Source: JAFGPS01 sp964628465 (GTDB taxonomy: Bacteria > Planctomycetota > Phycisphaerae > Sedimentisphaerales > Anaerobacaceae). From it: a DNA stretch of 64,000 nucleotides. Shown here in pieces: positions 42,546 through 51,776 of this stretch. The notes below the pieces were generated by a model that worked only from the letters and a program-made list of their open reading frames with translations, was not told the DNA's origin and made no database searches. The position numbers were made by a program, and so were the translations under genes. Position 1 is the first letter of the stretch, and each line of letters starts with the position of its first letter. The stretch is taken from NCBI GenBank assembly GCA_964628465.1, contig CAZVOA010000011.1, positions 24,687 to 88,686 on the forward strand, given 5' to 3'.

Positions 42546-43886
42546 TTATCTATCTTCCATGAATTTTTGTGCGAGCATTGCGGCGCCTTTCATTGAGGAT
42601 TGTTCTTCTTCTACGTATTTTGCGGGCCACATCCATTTTTGTTTTGCTTTTATGAATGCTGGATTTACTGAGCCGCCGGTTACGTGGATTTTTTTCTTGA
42701 GAGGTACATAGCCGCTAATTTCTTTTATGTGTGACTTCTGGTATTCGCATAAGCCGCGGATAAGAGCGGCCATCATTTCCTCGCGTGTTGTCTGGCGGGT
42801 CAGGCCGGCAAACTCTGCTTTCAACGGTTCACGTGAATATCGCGAACCCATGAGGTATGGGACATATCGAACAGAGCTTTCCTTCTCAAGCCATTGCTCA
42901 ATTGAATCGGACATGAACTTAGTGTAAAATTCTTTAGGTTTCATCTCGCTGCAAAAAACACTTTTGAACCAGTCGAGTGCAGTTCCACCCGCATTTAATA
43001 CGTGCAGAGTTACCCACCTGTCGGGAATTACATGCGCGCGGACGTTGTAATTTGCTGAACCGAGGCATTTTCCAAGGCAGATGAGAGTTATTTCGCATGT
43101 ACCGTTGACATTTATAATGTCACCCGGTTCCTGAACGCCGACTGAATACGCGGCGACAGTCGCATCGTTTCCGCCTATAAGCACGTGAGGCTCTTTTTTT
43201 AATCCTAATTTCTTAGCGAGTTCCGGCAAAACTTTTCCGACACTTTCATAAGCGTTTATGATTTTCGGAAGCTGGTTCATCGAAATTCCGAAAGTTGTCG
43301 CGATTTCTTCGTTCCATGTATGGTCGTTCGCGGTGGTATTGTACAACGCGCTTAATGACGCGGATGAAGGGTCTATCGCGAAATTACCGGTAAGTTTCGC
43401 GGCAAAATATGTGTTCGAGTGGCCGAACATATAAGCATTCTTAAAAACGTCCGGCATATTTTCCTTGAGCCAGAGAAGGCTTGCCAGAGAGCATCCCCCT
43501 GCTACGGGCATATTAGCCGTGTATTGCAGGAGTTTCTTCTCCCCGATAGTTTCGATTATCTTTTTTGCCTGTTCATTAGAACGCTGGTCGAGCATCAGGA
43601 TAGCTGGATATAGTGCGTTTGAGTTTTTGTCCATTACTGAAAAGCCGGGCGTTGTGCCTGACAATGAAATGACTTCGACTTCGCCGACAATGTCCTGCAT
43701 TGCCTTGCAGCCGGACGCGAAAGCGGCGTCCCATTTTTCCTGTTCTATGTCACCAAACAAACCTTCGTTATAGACATTTACTTTGTATTCCTGTGAAAAC
43801 TGCCTGACAAGTTCGAGCTTGCAATCGACAATCCGAAACGCTCCGATTTTCATACTTGTCGTGCCGATATCTACCGCTAATATCAT
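42546..43886 (-). CDS. FGGY-family carbohydrate kinase
   Basis: This 446-aa protein has the FGGY ATPase layout: ILAVDIGTTSMKIGAF at the N-terminus, LSGTTPGFSVMD, ILMLDQRSNEQAKK, GGNDATVAAYSVGVQEPGDI as the phosphate-binding region, and IHVTGGSVNPAFIKAKQKW near the C-terminus. Relatives include xylulokinase, gluconokinase and glycerol kinase. It is last in a three-gene run after a DapA-superfamily aldolase/lyase and an RraA-like protein, which suggests a role in sugar or sugar-acid breakdown. Its ATG is one base past the upstream stop (TAATATG). Confidence 0.85.
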   Translation of the reverse strand: MILAVDIGTTSMKIGAFRIVDCKLELVRQFSQEYKVNVYNEGLFGDIEQEKWDAAFASGCKAMQDIVGEVEVISLSGTTPGFSVMDKNSNALYPAILMLDQRSNEQAKKIIETIGEKKLLQYTANMPVAGGCSLASLLWLKENMPDVFKNAYMFGHSNTYFAAKLTGNFAIDPSSASLSALYNTTANDHTWNEEIATTFGISMNQLPKIINAYESVGKVLPELAKKLGLKKEPHVLIGGNDATVAAYSVGVQEPGDIINVNGTCEITLICLGKCLGSANYNVRAHVIPDRWVTLHVLNAGGTALDWFKSVFCSEMKPKEFYTKFMSDSIEQWLEKESSVRYVPYLMGSRYSREPLKAEFAGLTRQTTREEMMAALIRGLCEYQKSHIKEISGYVPLKKKIHVTGGSVNPAFIKAKQKWMWPAKYVEEEQSSMKGAAMLAQKFMEDR

Positions 43887-43887
43887 A

Positions 43888-44781
43888 TTAAAAACCTTCT
43901 TCTCGCATAGCCTGTTTAATTTTTTCTATTCCCTCTTTGGTTATTTCTTTTAACGGATGTCTTGGGCTTCCACCTTTGTATCCCAAAATATCCATAGCCG
44001 CTTTTACGCCCGAAACGCCCCACGAACCGGAAATCGACTGGTTCAGTCTGCTCAATCTTAAATGCAATTCTTTTGCATGTTCGTAATCGCCCTGCATGAA
44101 TAAGTTGTATATTTTGCAGCATATTTCAGGCATAGCATTCGCTGTGGAAAGTGTACCGCCGGTTGCTCCAAGATGCAATGTTGGGTAAAAGAAATCAGCG
44201 GAACCGGCAAGCACACTGAAATCATCGTTTGGGTCTAATACGGAAAGATACTTAGCCGGACCTGTGGAAGCGGAATCTTTCATGCCGACAATATTAGGAT
44301 GTTTCGAAAGCTCCTTAACAGTCTGGAGAGGAATTGTCACGCCATTCGCGAAGCCCGGTGCATTATAAAGCAGAACCGGAATCTCAATTGAATCTGCTAT
44401 ACGTACAAAATAATCTTTCAGCGTTGCTCCATCCATACGCTTTCCAAAATAGTGCGGCGTAAGAACGCTCACATAATCGAAACCCATTTGAGCGGCTATT
44501 TTTGATTTTTCTATAGTCTGAAAAGTCGATTCGCAGCCTGTTCCGACCATTATGACTTTATCGCCTTTGGTCTGCGCAAAAACTTCCAGTACCTGTAATT
44601 GTTCCTTGTCCGTCAGGCTCTTGTATTCTCCATTAGAACCAAGCGCAAGATAACCGGTTAATTCTGATTTACCAAGTTTCTGTAAATTTTCTTTGAGATA
44701 ATTTAATTCCACCTTGTCGTTCACAAAAGGTGTCACGACAGGAGCAAAAACTCCTGAAAGTTTATTTCTGTTTTTCGTCAT
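43888..44781 (-). CDS. DapA-superfamily aldolase/lyase
   Basis: From the ATG at 44781 (AGGA upstream) the product is 297 aa. A longer frame from 44859 would overlap the upstream gene and lacks support. Class I aldolase motifs are GVFAPVVTPF, LALGSNGEYKSLTDKE, the catalytic Tyr in VLLYNAPGFANG and the Schiff-base Lys in VGMKDSAS. GSNGEY in place of GTTGES separates it from true DapA; 4-hydroxy-2-oxoglutarate aldolase or a 2-keto-3-deoxy sugar-acid lyase/dehydratase is likely. Middle gene of the RraA-lyase-kinase operon. Confidence 0.85.
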   Translation of the reverse strand: MTKNRNKLSGVFAPVVTPFVNDKVELNYLKENLQKLGKSELTGYLALGSNGEYKSLTDKEQLQVLEVFAQTKGDKVIMVGTGCESTFQTIEKSKIAAQMGFDYVSVLTPHYFGKRMDGATLKDYFVRIADSIEIPVLLYNAPGFANGVTIPLQTVKELSKHPNIVGMKDSASTGPAKYLSVLDPNDDFSVLAGSADFFYPTLHLGATGGTLSTANAMPEICCKIYNLFMQGDYEHAKELHLRLSRLNQSISGSWGVSGVKAAMDILGYKGGSPRHPLKEITKEGIEKIKQAMREEGF

Positions 44782-44800
44782 AGTACATTTCCTGAATTTA

Positions 44801-45859
44801 TTAACGCCCCTCAATATATTGCTGAATAAATTCTTTCGAGGGAGCCGCATTCGGATCATCGAAGAATTTTCCCATATTATCGATATTGTCCTGAATCCAC
44901 TGTGTAAATTCCTGATTCATCTGTGGCGTAAAGTTTCCATCTGCCTGCTGAGCGGTAAAACGCCCTTCCATTACGCCAATATGCGCAAAAGTGTCTCTAA
45001 GGCGTGTCCTCTCTGATTCTATAACAACCGACTCGGCCAGATGAGGCGGAATAAATACAATACCCATCTCTTTGGCGAGTACAACGTCACCCGGCATTAC
45101 AGTGACATAACCAAGCTGGAGGGGACAATTCAAACCCATCATCATATTGTTCGCATTCGATTGCGGGCGGAAATCTCTTACAAATACATTGAAACCTTCG
45201 ATAGATTTATTTCCTTCGAGGTCACGTAATGTACCCCAAATGATCGCTCCGTTACCGGAATGATGATAAATCGAAGTACCAAGATTGTCTCCAACATGTG
45301 AGGCGTCCAGAATCGCTTCGCATACATTCGCGACATACACATCGCCCTGCTGAAGCATATCAATACCCCATGTGTATTGACCTGAACTCCTGTTGTCCTG
45401 ACGGCCCTGCTGACTAATAGCCTGATTTATATCAGGACGAGCAGGCATAAATTGAGCGGTCATTGCCCTGCCGCAGATTGTTACGTCTTTGTGCATCGGT
45501 TTCATTGTGCCGACATATTGATTATCATAAGAACCGCCACCGCCGCCCATAGCTCCTCTGGCACCTGCTCCACCGCCTCTTGCCGCACCTGGAACAGCAC
45601 CTCTCATGCCGCCACCAACTGAACCTCTTCGAACAAGCTCCCATGCTTCCGTAATTGTTACATATCTCATCCTTTTAATAATATCATCCGGCACCTTCGG
45701 GCGGCCATCAGGAAAACGCTCTCCCTGCCAGAGAGGTGAATATTGAATCATCTGTTCCTTGGTGAGCGACAAAGGCTGTGCTTGAAGCGAAACAGTCGTA
45801 AAAGTCGAAAGAAGAATGACGGCAGCAAAACATGTGAACGCGGCTGGTTTCAGGTTCAT
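44801..45859 (-). CDS. Exported RraA-like protein with a glycine-rich insertion
   Basis: From the ATG at 45859 (GGAGG 9 nt upstream) the product is 352 aa, with a signal peptide ending SLQAQ. The core resembles the RraA/HMG-aldolase family: TMKPMHKDVTICGRAMTAQF, GDVYVANVCEAILDASHVGD, NGAIIWGTLRDLEGNKSIEG, GYVTVMPGDVVLAKEMGI, FIPPHLAESVV. An insertion of about 35 residues, rich in Gly, Ala and Arg (residues ~80-115), follows the first helical part. Export is unusual for an aldolase-type protein but I recall such forms in planctomycetes. It heads the lyase-kinase operon. Confidence 0.82.
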   Translation of the reverse strand: MNLKPAAFTCFAAVILLSTFTTVSLQAQPLSLTKEQMIQYSPLWQGERFPDGRPKVPDDIIKRMRYVTITEAWELVRRGSVGGGMRGAVPGAARGGGAGARGAMGGGGGSYDNQYVGTMKPMHKDVTICGRAMTAQFMPARPDINQAISQQGRQDNRSSGQYTWGIDMLQQGDVYVANVCEAILDASHVGDNLGTSIYHHSGNGAIIWGTLRDLEGNKSIEGFNVFVRDFRPQSNANNMMMGLNCPLQLGYVTVMPGDVVLAKEMGIVFIPPHLAESVVIESERTRLRDTFAHIGVMEGRFTAQQADGNFTPQMNQEFTQWIQDNIDNMGKFFDDPNAAPSKEFIQQYIEGR

Positions 45860-46089
45860 TACAATAGCCTCCAAAAAAGTTTACGCGGTAAAATGGTAAT
45901 CAAGCAAAGGATTTATACTTTAAATCACAAATTCTTACAAAATTGCTTTGCTCGGAACAATACTATATCCTGATTACACATTTTTATAGCTTGATTCCTG
46001 AACAAAATCAAGTGAATTAAATTATTTGAAAGATGGTGTTGGAGAAACCTGAAATAAAGTATTTCGTACAAGAGAAGCTTGTTTATTCT

Positions 46090-46356
46090 CTAATTCAGGA
46101 TATTTATTTTGTCATGAGTATCTATGTTATATTTGAATGAATTCTTTTGAATTCTTGTAATTTCTTTTACCGTTTTGATTCTTGAAGGTTTTTCGCTTTT
46201 TATCTCTGAAAACCTGCTCTTGCATGTCCGGCAGTACAATAATCTGAGTTGATTATTGATTCCATGCCATCCGCATACAACAAGATTTTTACCTTTGCGT
46301 TTGCCATAATCCTGGCATTTCTTATTCTGACAACACAAATTTGATAGAGGCTGCAT
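46090..46356 (-). pseudogene. N-terminal zinc-ribbon remnant of an IS transposase
   Basis: The 88-codon frame begins MQPLSNLCCQNKKCQDYGKR and continues KNLVVCGWHGINNQL, LLYCRTCKSRFSE. This four-Cys ribbon with a (C)xDYGKRG...CxTCxxRFSE pattern is the typical start of IS1-like or related transposases. Past residue ~60 the sequence has no family resemblance and the catalytic domain is missing. No inverted repeats were identified. Confidence 0.7.
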
Positions 46357-46770
46357 TGCCTGGACTCCTATATTGAAATTTTAAGGTAAATCTGCAAAAT
46401 CAAAGTCCAGCGCATATTATATGGAACAAAACAAAAGATGCTTTTCGTCGAATGAAATTATTTATCAGATATTCTCTTAATTCATAAAGAGCTTTTATAT
46501 GTATAATGAAAGAAAAAAATAAAAATTTCTTCTTTCCAATATTATGCCTGACTTCAATATTATTACAGAACTCACAGGGTTATTTCACCCCAATTTAGTT
46601 TGATATCGGTAAAAATGGTTAAAAATATTGAGACGCTTTTAAAAAATTAACATATTTCGTGTTAATTCCGCTTTTTGCCATAGATAAACTTTTGCAAAAA
46701 TGAAGTTAAGGACGAACTGTATTTAAACGATAACTTTAAAAGCGAAGGAAATTTGGAAAGAAACTATGAG

Positions 46771-46843
46771 GTATCCTACAGGAAAAGAGGATACAGGGCT
46801 GAGGTGCGGAGGGAGAGGAAAAAGCGAGATATCCTCAGCCCTG
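46771..46843. ncRNA. Two-hairpin element with purine/pyrimidine-biased loops, copy 1
   Basis: A GTATCCT/AGGATAC hairpin (46771-46794, loop ACAGGAAAAG) is joined to an 11-bp CAGGGCTGAGG/CCTCAGCCCTG hairpin (46794-46804 and 46833-46843) with a 28-nt loop containing GCGGAGGGAGAGGAAAAAGC. On the other strand the loop reads CCTCTCCCTCC. The stem resembles copy 2 with a compensated base-pair change. The strand is unresolved. Confidence 0.55.
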
Positions 46844-47079
46844 TGAATGTACTTTTCATTATATACTATATTAACTTTTTATTTTAAATACTTAACACTT
46901 CCAAAACAGTTCATTTTCTCGCGGTTATTTATTGTTAATTCCACCAGCTTCATCATTAAGTTGTATAATAAACCAAATCACTGTTTCTGTCAACAAGAAA
47001 AAATATAAAATTAATATTTTTTTAACATTTTTTTATCTTTACATTTTAAATAGCATTTTTTAATTAAAAAGCGAAAAAT

Positions 47080-47124
47080 CGGGCTGGGGCAAGGAGGAAA
47101 GGAGAGTTGAAAAACCCCAGCCCG
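47080..47124. ncRNA. Hairpin element with purine/pyrimidine-biased loop, copy 2
   Basis: A 10-bp stem CGGGCTGGGG/CCCCAGCCCG (47080-47089, 47115-47124) has a 25-nt loop containing AAGGAGGAAAGGAGAG. Read on the minus strand the loop is CTCTCCTTTCCTCCTT and the stem is followed by ATTTTT, as in a Rho-independent terminator. Read on the plus strand the loop mimics Shine-Dalgarno sequences. Confidence 0.55.
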
Positions 47125-47404
47125 TAATCCGTTTAAGTCCCAATACGAAAAAATATTTAGAATGTTCACTTTTTCATTTAATAATTATTTTTTTCTGAAT
47201 TTTATTTGATTATACCACAAAAGGCCTCTTAATACCAATAAAAACACAAAAAAACAGCAAAACTATAATTTTTTATTATTAAAAAATTCTGCCAACAATG
47301 AATTTCTATATATTCTTGACGAAATCCAACTTTTCAGCTATTCTATTGGGCTGTTTTCTTCGCTATCACAGGAAAGTGTATATAATTTTTTGAAAGTATT
47401 TTTA

Positions 47405-49228
47405 ATGCTTAAAAGAACTCATAATTGCGGCCAGCTTCGCCTCGAAGACTCAGGCCTTAAAGTCGTTTTGGCTGGCTGGGTAAATTCTTATCGTGACCAT
47501 GGAAATCTCGTTTTTATAGATTTAAGAGACCGTGAAGGCCTTACTCAGATTGTTTTTAATCCCGAAACTGACCCAGAAATGCACAAACTGGCAAGAGCCA
47601 TCCGTTGTGAGTGGGTAATTGCAATCAATGGATGTGTCCAGCCAAGAAGTGAAGGTATGGAAAATCCGAAATTAACAACAGGAGAAATTGAGGTTTCGGT
47701 TGAAAAACTTGAAATATTAAATACTTCTAAAACCCCTCCTTTTGAAGTTGATAACGCGGATAAAACCGGCGAAGAACTCAGGCTTGCGTACCGTTATATT
47801 GACCTGCGAAGGCCTTTTATGCAGCAAAAATTGCGTACAAGGCATAAAGTAGCAAAAATCGCAAGGGATTATTTCGATCAGCTCGGTTTCTGGGAAATCG
47901 AAACTCCAATGCTCGGCAAAAGTACGCCGGAAGGAGCAAGAGATTTTCTCGTACCAAGCAGACTGGTTCCGAACTCTTTTTACGCCCTGCCGCAATCGCC
48001 GCAGCTTTTCAAACAGATTCTGATGGTCAGTGATGTTGAAAAATATTTCCAGATAGTTCGCTGTTTCCGCGATGAGGATCCGCGGGCGGACAGGCAGGCT
48101 GAATTTACTCAAATCGATGTTGAGATGAGCTTCATTGATATGGACGATATTATCACAGTACATGAAAATCTCGCGGCCAAAATCTGGAAACAAATTCTTG
48201 GTGTAGATGTAAAGCTGCCTATTAGACGCATGACTTACCAGGAATCCATGTCTGATTACGGTATTGACAGGCCGGACCTGCGTTTCGATATGAAACTGAA
48301 AGACATTTCAGACATAGCGAAAAAAACAGAATTCAAAGTATTTACTTCGGCAATTGAAAACGGCGGAATAGTAAAAGGCCTTTGCGCTCCGGGCGGAGAT
48401 AAATATTCAAGAAGCGATATCGAGAAAGTTCTTACAAAATTTGTCGCCGATTATGGCGCTAAGGGCCTTGCATGGGCCAAAGTTAAATCTGAAAATGGAA
48501 ACCTTACTCTCCAGGGAGGTTCCGCGAAATTCTTTAGTCCGGAACAGGCAAAAATACTATTCGAGCGTTTCGGAGCAAAAGCTGATGACTTGCTTTTATT
48601 CGTAGCCGATAGTGAAGCGGCGGCAAACAAGGCCCTTGCCCCTCTGCGATGCAAACTCGGAAAAGAATTGAAGCTTTATGAAGAAAACAGGTTCGAGTTC
48701 GTTTGGGTAATTGATTTCCCGCTGTTCGAGTGGAACGACGAAGAAAAACGCTACGATTCGCTGCATCATCCTTTCACCGCCCCAGTTGATGAGGACCTCG
48801 GCAAACTCGAAACTGACCCGGCTCATATCCGTTCAAAGGCATACGACATAGTTCTCAACGGTTCGGAAATCGGCGGCGGAAGTATTCGTATTCATAATAT
48901 GAAAACACAGCAGAAAGTTTTTGACCTGCTCAATATTTCAAGGCAACAGGCTGAGGACAGATTCGGTTTCTTCCTGAAAGCACTGGAATACGGCGCACCT
49001 CCGCACGGCGGAATCGCTTTCGGATTAGACCGGCTCGTTATGCTCCTGACTGGAACGGATAATATCCGCGACGTAATCGCTTTCCCGAAAACACAGCGAG
49101 GCCAGTGCCTCTTAACAGAAGCTCCAAGCGGAGTAGATTTAAAGCAATTGAACGAGTTGAATTTGAGAGTACAGACACATTCGCATCAAATTGATGAAAC
49201 AACGGGCGAAGAGCCTCAGCAGAAATAG
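47405..49228 (+). CDS. aspS: Aspartyl-tRNA synthetase
   Basis: From the ATG at 47405 the product is 607 aa, the size of bacterial AspRS with the inserted GAD domain. Order: N-terminal OB anticodon-binding domain (CGQLRLEDSGLKVVLAGWVN, DLRDREGLTQIVF), class II core with motif 2 (CFRDEDPRADRQAEFTQIDV), GAD insertion (~residues 290-420), and motif 3 (GGIAFGLDRLVMLLTG). The frame extends upstream to a TTG at 47390 but no ribosome binding site favours it. Its last 35 bp overlap the sensor-kinase start. Confidence 0.95.
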   Translation: MLKRTHNCGQLRLEDSGLKVVLAGWVNSYRDHGNLVFIDLRDREGLTQIVFNPETDPEMHKLARAIRCEWVIAINGCVQPRSEGMENPKLTTGEIEVSVEKLEILNTSKTPPFEVDNADKTGEELRLAYRYIDLRRPFMQQKLRTRHKVAKIARDYFDQLGFWEIETPMLGKSTPEGARDFLVPSRLVPNSFYALPQSPQLFKQILMVSDVEKYFQIVRCFRDEDPRADRQAEFTQIDVEMSFIDMDDIITVHENLAAKIWKQILGVDVKLPIRRMTYQESMSDYGIDRPDLRFDMKLKDISDIAKKTEFKVFTSAIENGGIVKGLCAPGGDKYSRSDIEKVLTKFVADYGAKGLAWAKVKSENGNLTLQGGSAKFFSPEQAKILFERFGAKADDLLLFVADSEAAANKALAPLRCKLGKELKLYEENRFEFVWVIDFPLFEWNDEEKRYDSLHHPFTAPVDEDLGKLETDPAHIRSKAYDIVLNGSEIGGGSIRIHNMKTQQKVFDLLNISRQQAEDRFGFFLKALEYGAPPHGGIAFGLDRLVMLLTGTDNIRDVIAFPKTQRGQCLLTEAPSGVDLKQLNELNLRVQTHSHQIDETTGEEPQQK

Positions 49229-50906
49229 TTTCAGTTTAAATAAATACGATACGGATTTGGTAAAAAAACGATATAATCAAATAAAGCATTTATGGAGAAA
49301 GCTTCTCAGGATTCTTCGTTTATCGCCGTTATCACTTGCTGTCAAGTGCCAGTTAATGTTCGGCATGGCGGTAATTTTTACTCTTATTCTGGCGATGATT
49401 TTACCTTATATAAGGATGAGGCAGCTCGTCAATCAGGATTATCTCGACGCAGAGAGAGCAAAAACTAATTTGCTATTTGCGCAGCATTTCCAGAAAGACG
49501 CTTTTGGCAATTCAACCCTTGCGCCGCTCGATAATACCGGACGAGTAATCGACCCGAATAATCCGCAGATTCAATGGATACGTTTCGCGAAAGAAAACAT
49601 TTTTGACCAGGAACAGATTAAGAAGTTAAGCCAAAATCAGTATGAAACTGTAAAGAAGCTGCTAAAAGAAAAAACTCAGGACGACATTATACAGTTTCAA
49701 AAAAACGATGGGATGCCGTACTGTAGCTATGTCAGGTTCATCAGGGCGACGGATAATTGCATGAGTTGTCATAACGAGCAGGAACCGGGAAGTACATTTT
49801 TGCAAAATGAACTGATCGGAGCCATGATAACATATCATCCGATTAGTGAATATACCATCAACAATTTATTAAACTGGGTATGGCTTACCGCCGCGGGATT
49901 AATCGCAGGTACCGGTGCGATAATCGCGTTCTATTGGATAACGCAAAGAGTAATCCTTCGGCCTATTCGGCAGCTTCGCGGAATGGCCAATAATGTAGCT
50001 GAAGGCAATCTCGATATCAGAAGCATGATTAAAACCGGCGATGAATATGAAAAGCTTGCGAACGCTTTCAACCACATGCTTGACGGCCAGCAGGAAGCAC
50101 AGGAGAAACTGCGCAACGCGAATGTACAACTCGACGCCAAAATATCCGAGTTGTCTCAACGAAATATAGAACTATTCAAAGCTAATAAAATCAAAAGTGA
50201 ATTTCTCGCAAACGTTTCTCATGAATTCAGAACTCCCTTAAACGCGATTCTTGGCTTTGCGCAGGTTCTTCGAGAAAAACAGTTTACTTTACCCAAAGAT
50301 AAGGCAGAAAGATACGCTGAAAATATCATTACAGGCGGAAACAGACTTCTTAATATGATTAACGACCTCCTCGAACTTGCGAAAACACGAGCGGGAAAAA
50401 TCGAATTACATATAGAAAAATCTTCTATCCCGCAGCTTATCGAATCAGCCGTATCTTCATTTTCACTGGAAACGATGAAAAAAGAAATTCAGGTTACTGC
50501 CAGGGTTGAAGAAAATCTGCCTTTCCTTATGTCGGATGCGGGCAAGGTTCAGCAGATAATTTATAATTTACTCAGCAACGCGGTAAAGTTCACACCTAAA
50601 AATGGCAAAATAGAAATTAACGCTGCACTTAAAGAGGACGGCAAAATCCTTCGCATTGCCGTAACTGATAATGGCTGCGGAATCAAAGAGGAAGACAAGG
50701 AAAAAATATTTGAAAAATTTGTAACAGTCGATAGTTCCCTGACGCGAGAATCAACAGGTACAGGGCTTGGATTGGCAATTAGCTCGGAGTTAGCGTTACT
50801 TCTTGCGGGGAAAATTGGAGTGGAAAGTAAATTCGGAGAAGGCTCGACCTTCTGGCTCGAAATTCCAATTACATTATCTAAGGATAAAGAACAAGCTCAG
50901 ATTTAA
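49194..50906 (+). CDS. Membrane sensor histidine kinase with a CxxCH (heme-type) sensor domain
   Basis: From an ATG at 49194 inside the 3' end of aspS the product is 570 aa. Order: first helix (MFGMAVIFTLILAMILPYI), periplasmic Tll0287-like/DUF3365 domain with CMSCH (c-type heme site), second helix (WVWLTAAGLIAGTGAIIAFY), HAMP (RVILRPIRQLRGMANNV), coiled coil, HisKA with FLANVSHEFRTPLNAILGF, and HATPase with NLLSNAVKFTPK, DNGCGIKEED and GTGLGLAI. It probably senses redox state or gas. No response regulator is adjacent. A start after the aspS stop is also possible. Confidence 0.88.
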   Translation: MKQRAKSLSRNSFSLNKYDTDLVKKRYNQIKHLWRKLLRILRLSPLSLAVKCQLMFGMAVIFTLILAMILPYIRMRQLVNQDYLDAERAKTNLLFAQHFQKDAFGNSTLAPLDNTGRVIDPNNPQIQWIRFAKENIFDQEQIKKLSQNQYETVKKLLKEKTQDDIIQFQKNDGMPYCSYVRFIRATDNCMSCHNEQEPGSTFLQNELIGAMITYHPISEYTINNLLNWVWLTAAGLIAGTGAIIAFYWITQRVILRPIRQLRGMANNVAEGNLDIRSMIKTGDEYEKLANAFNHMLDGQQEAQEKLRNANVQLDAKISELSQRNIELFKANKIKSEFLANVSHEFRTPLNAILGFAQVLREKQFTLPKDKAERYAENIITGGNRLLNMINDLLELAKTRAGKIELHIEKSSIPQLIESAVSSFSLETMKKEIQVTARVEENLPFLMSDAGKVQQIIYNLLSNAVKFTPKNGKIEINAALKEDGKILRIAVTDNGCGIKEEDKEKIFEKFVTVDSSLTRESTGTGLGLAISSELALLLAGKIGVESKFGEGSTFWLEIPITLSKDKEQAQI

Positions 50907-50928
50907 ATCTCTTTTTTGCCTGAATAAC

Positions 50929-51663
50929 TTATTGTTCAAGTTCATACAAAACAATTGCTGACGCAACAACTCCTGCTGTTTCCGTCCGTAATATCCTCTT
51001 GCCGAGACTAAATGGTTTAACTCCCCTGCTATTGAGAACTTCAAGTTCACCATCGCTGAATCCGCCTTCGGGTCCAATGAACAAAGCAATCTTTTCAGGA
51101 TGAGTTTCACGGCTTCGTAAAATTTCTTTTAATGAAGAACATTCCAGAGTAGAGCCGACAAGGCAAATATCATAACCATCTAATTCAGCCCAAGCCTGAT
51201 TCATGACAACCGGACTTTCAAGAGATGGGATTATTCCTCTTCCTGACTGCTCGGCGGCCTCGGCGATTATGCTCTCGAAACGTGACAGCTTTTCCTTCGT
51301 AATTTTATCCGGCTTCCTTACAATGCTTCGCTCTGTAATAACAGGTACAAAACATGACACTCCAGCTTCAGTGCATTTTTGCAAAACCACCTCAAACTTA
51401 TCACGTGCCAGCATACTCTGATAAAGAGTAATCCTCGTATGAGGTTCCGCTTCACATTTCTTTTGGCCAATGATTTCGCCGGCAACTGTTTTTTGTGAAA
51501 TATCCATAAGCCTGACATGGTACTCCATTCCGGCATTATCCAGCACGATAATTTCATCGCCAACCTTCATGCGCAGCACATCACGAATCTGATGCACACG
51601 CGAATCAGTGATTATTACATGCTTTGCCGAAATACTTTCTTTATTTACAAAAAATCTTTGCAT
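50929..51663 (-). CDS. rsmE: 16S rRNA (uracil-1498-N3) methyltransferase
   Basis: This 244-aa SPOUT methyltransferase has the RsmE pattern: an N-terminal PUA-like domain (HQIRDVLRMKVGDEIIVLDN), SMLARDKFEVVLQKCTEAGV, SIVRKPDKITKEKLSRFESI, EAAEQSGRGIIPSL, the SAM-knot IGPEGGFSDGEL and LGKRILRTETAGVVASAI. It methylates U1498 of 16S rRNA. It converges with the sensor kinase gene, with 22 bp between the stops. Confidence 0.94.
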   Translation of the reverse strand: MQRFFVNKESISAKHVIITDSRVHQIRDVLRMKVGDEIIVLDNAGMEYHVRLMDISQKTVAGEIIGQKKCEAEPHTRITLYQSMLARDKFEVVLQKCTEAGVSCFVPVITERSIVRKPDKITKEKLSRFESIIAEAAEQSGRGIIPSLESPVVMNQAWAELDGYDICLVGSTLECSSLKEILRSRETHPEKIALFIGPEGGFSDGELEVLNSRGVKPFSLGKRILRTETAGVVASAIVLYELEQ

Positions 51664-51705
51664 AACAATATAATATAAGATATTAAAAAATTCTCAATCT
51701 TCAAT

Positions 51706-51734
51706 TTGCAACTGTTCATTTCTTTTATTAAAAT
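51706..51734 (+). promoter_or_regulatory. Promoter of the S9 peptidase gene
   Basis: TTGCAA (51706-51711), a 17-nt spacer and TAAAAT (51729-51734). AAAGGAG precedes the ATG at 51777. Confidence 0.5.
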
Positions 51735-51776
51735 ACACAGAAAATATTTTAGCTGGTTTTATAAAGGAGAAAACCA

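Larger units (their letters stand above)
45860..47404. other. 1.5-kb gene-poor region
   Basis: Between the RraA operon and aspS lie a transposase remnant (46090-46356) and two related hairpin elements (46771-46843 and 47080-47124). The remaining sequence is strongly AT-rich, with no other supported gene. The part nearest 45859 should hold the operon promoter, and the part before 47405 that of aspS. Confidence 0.6.

Noticed and set aside
43888..44781. Second dapA
   Set aside because: GSNGEY replaces GTTGES-type residues and the operon partners are sugar-acid genes, so a different aldolase/lyase is more likely.
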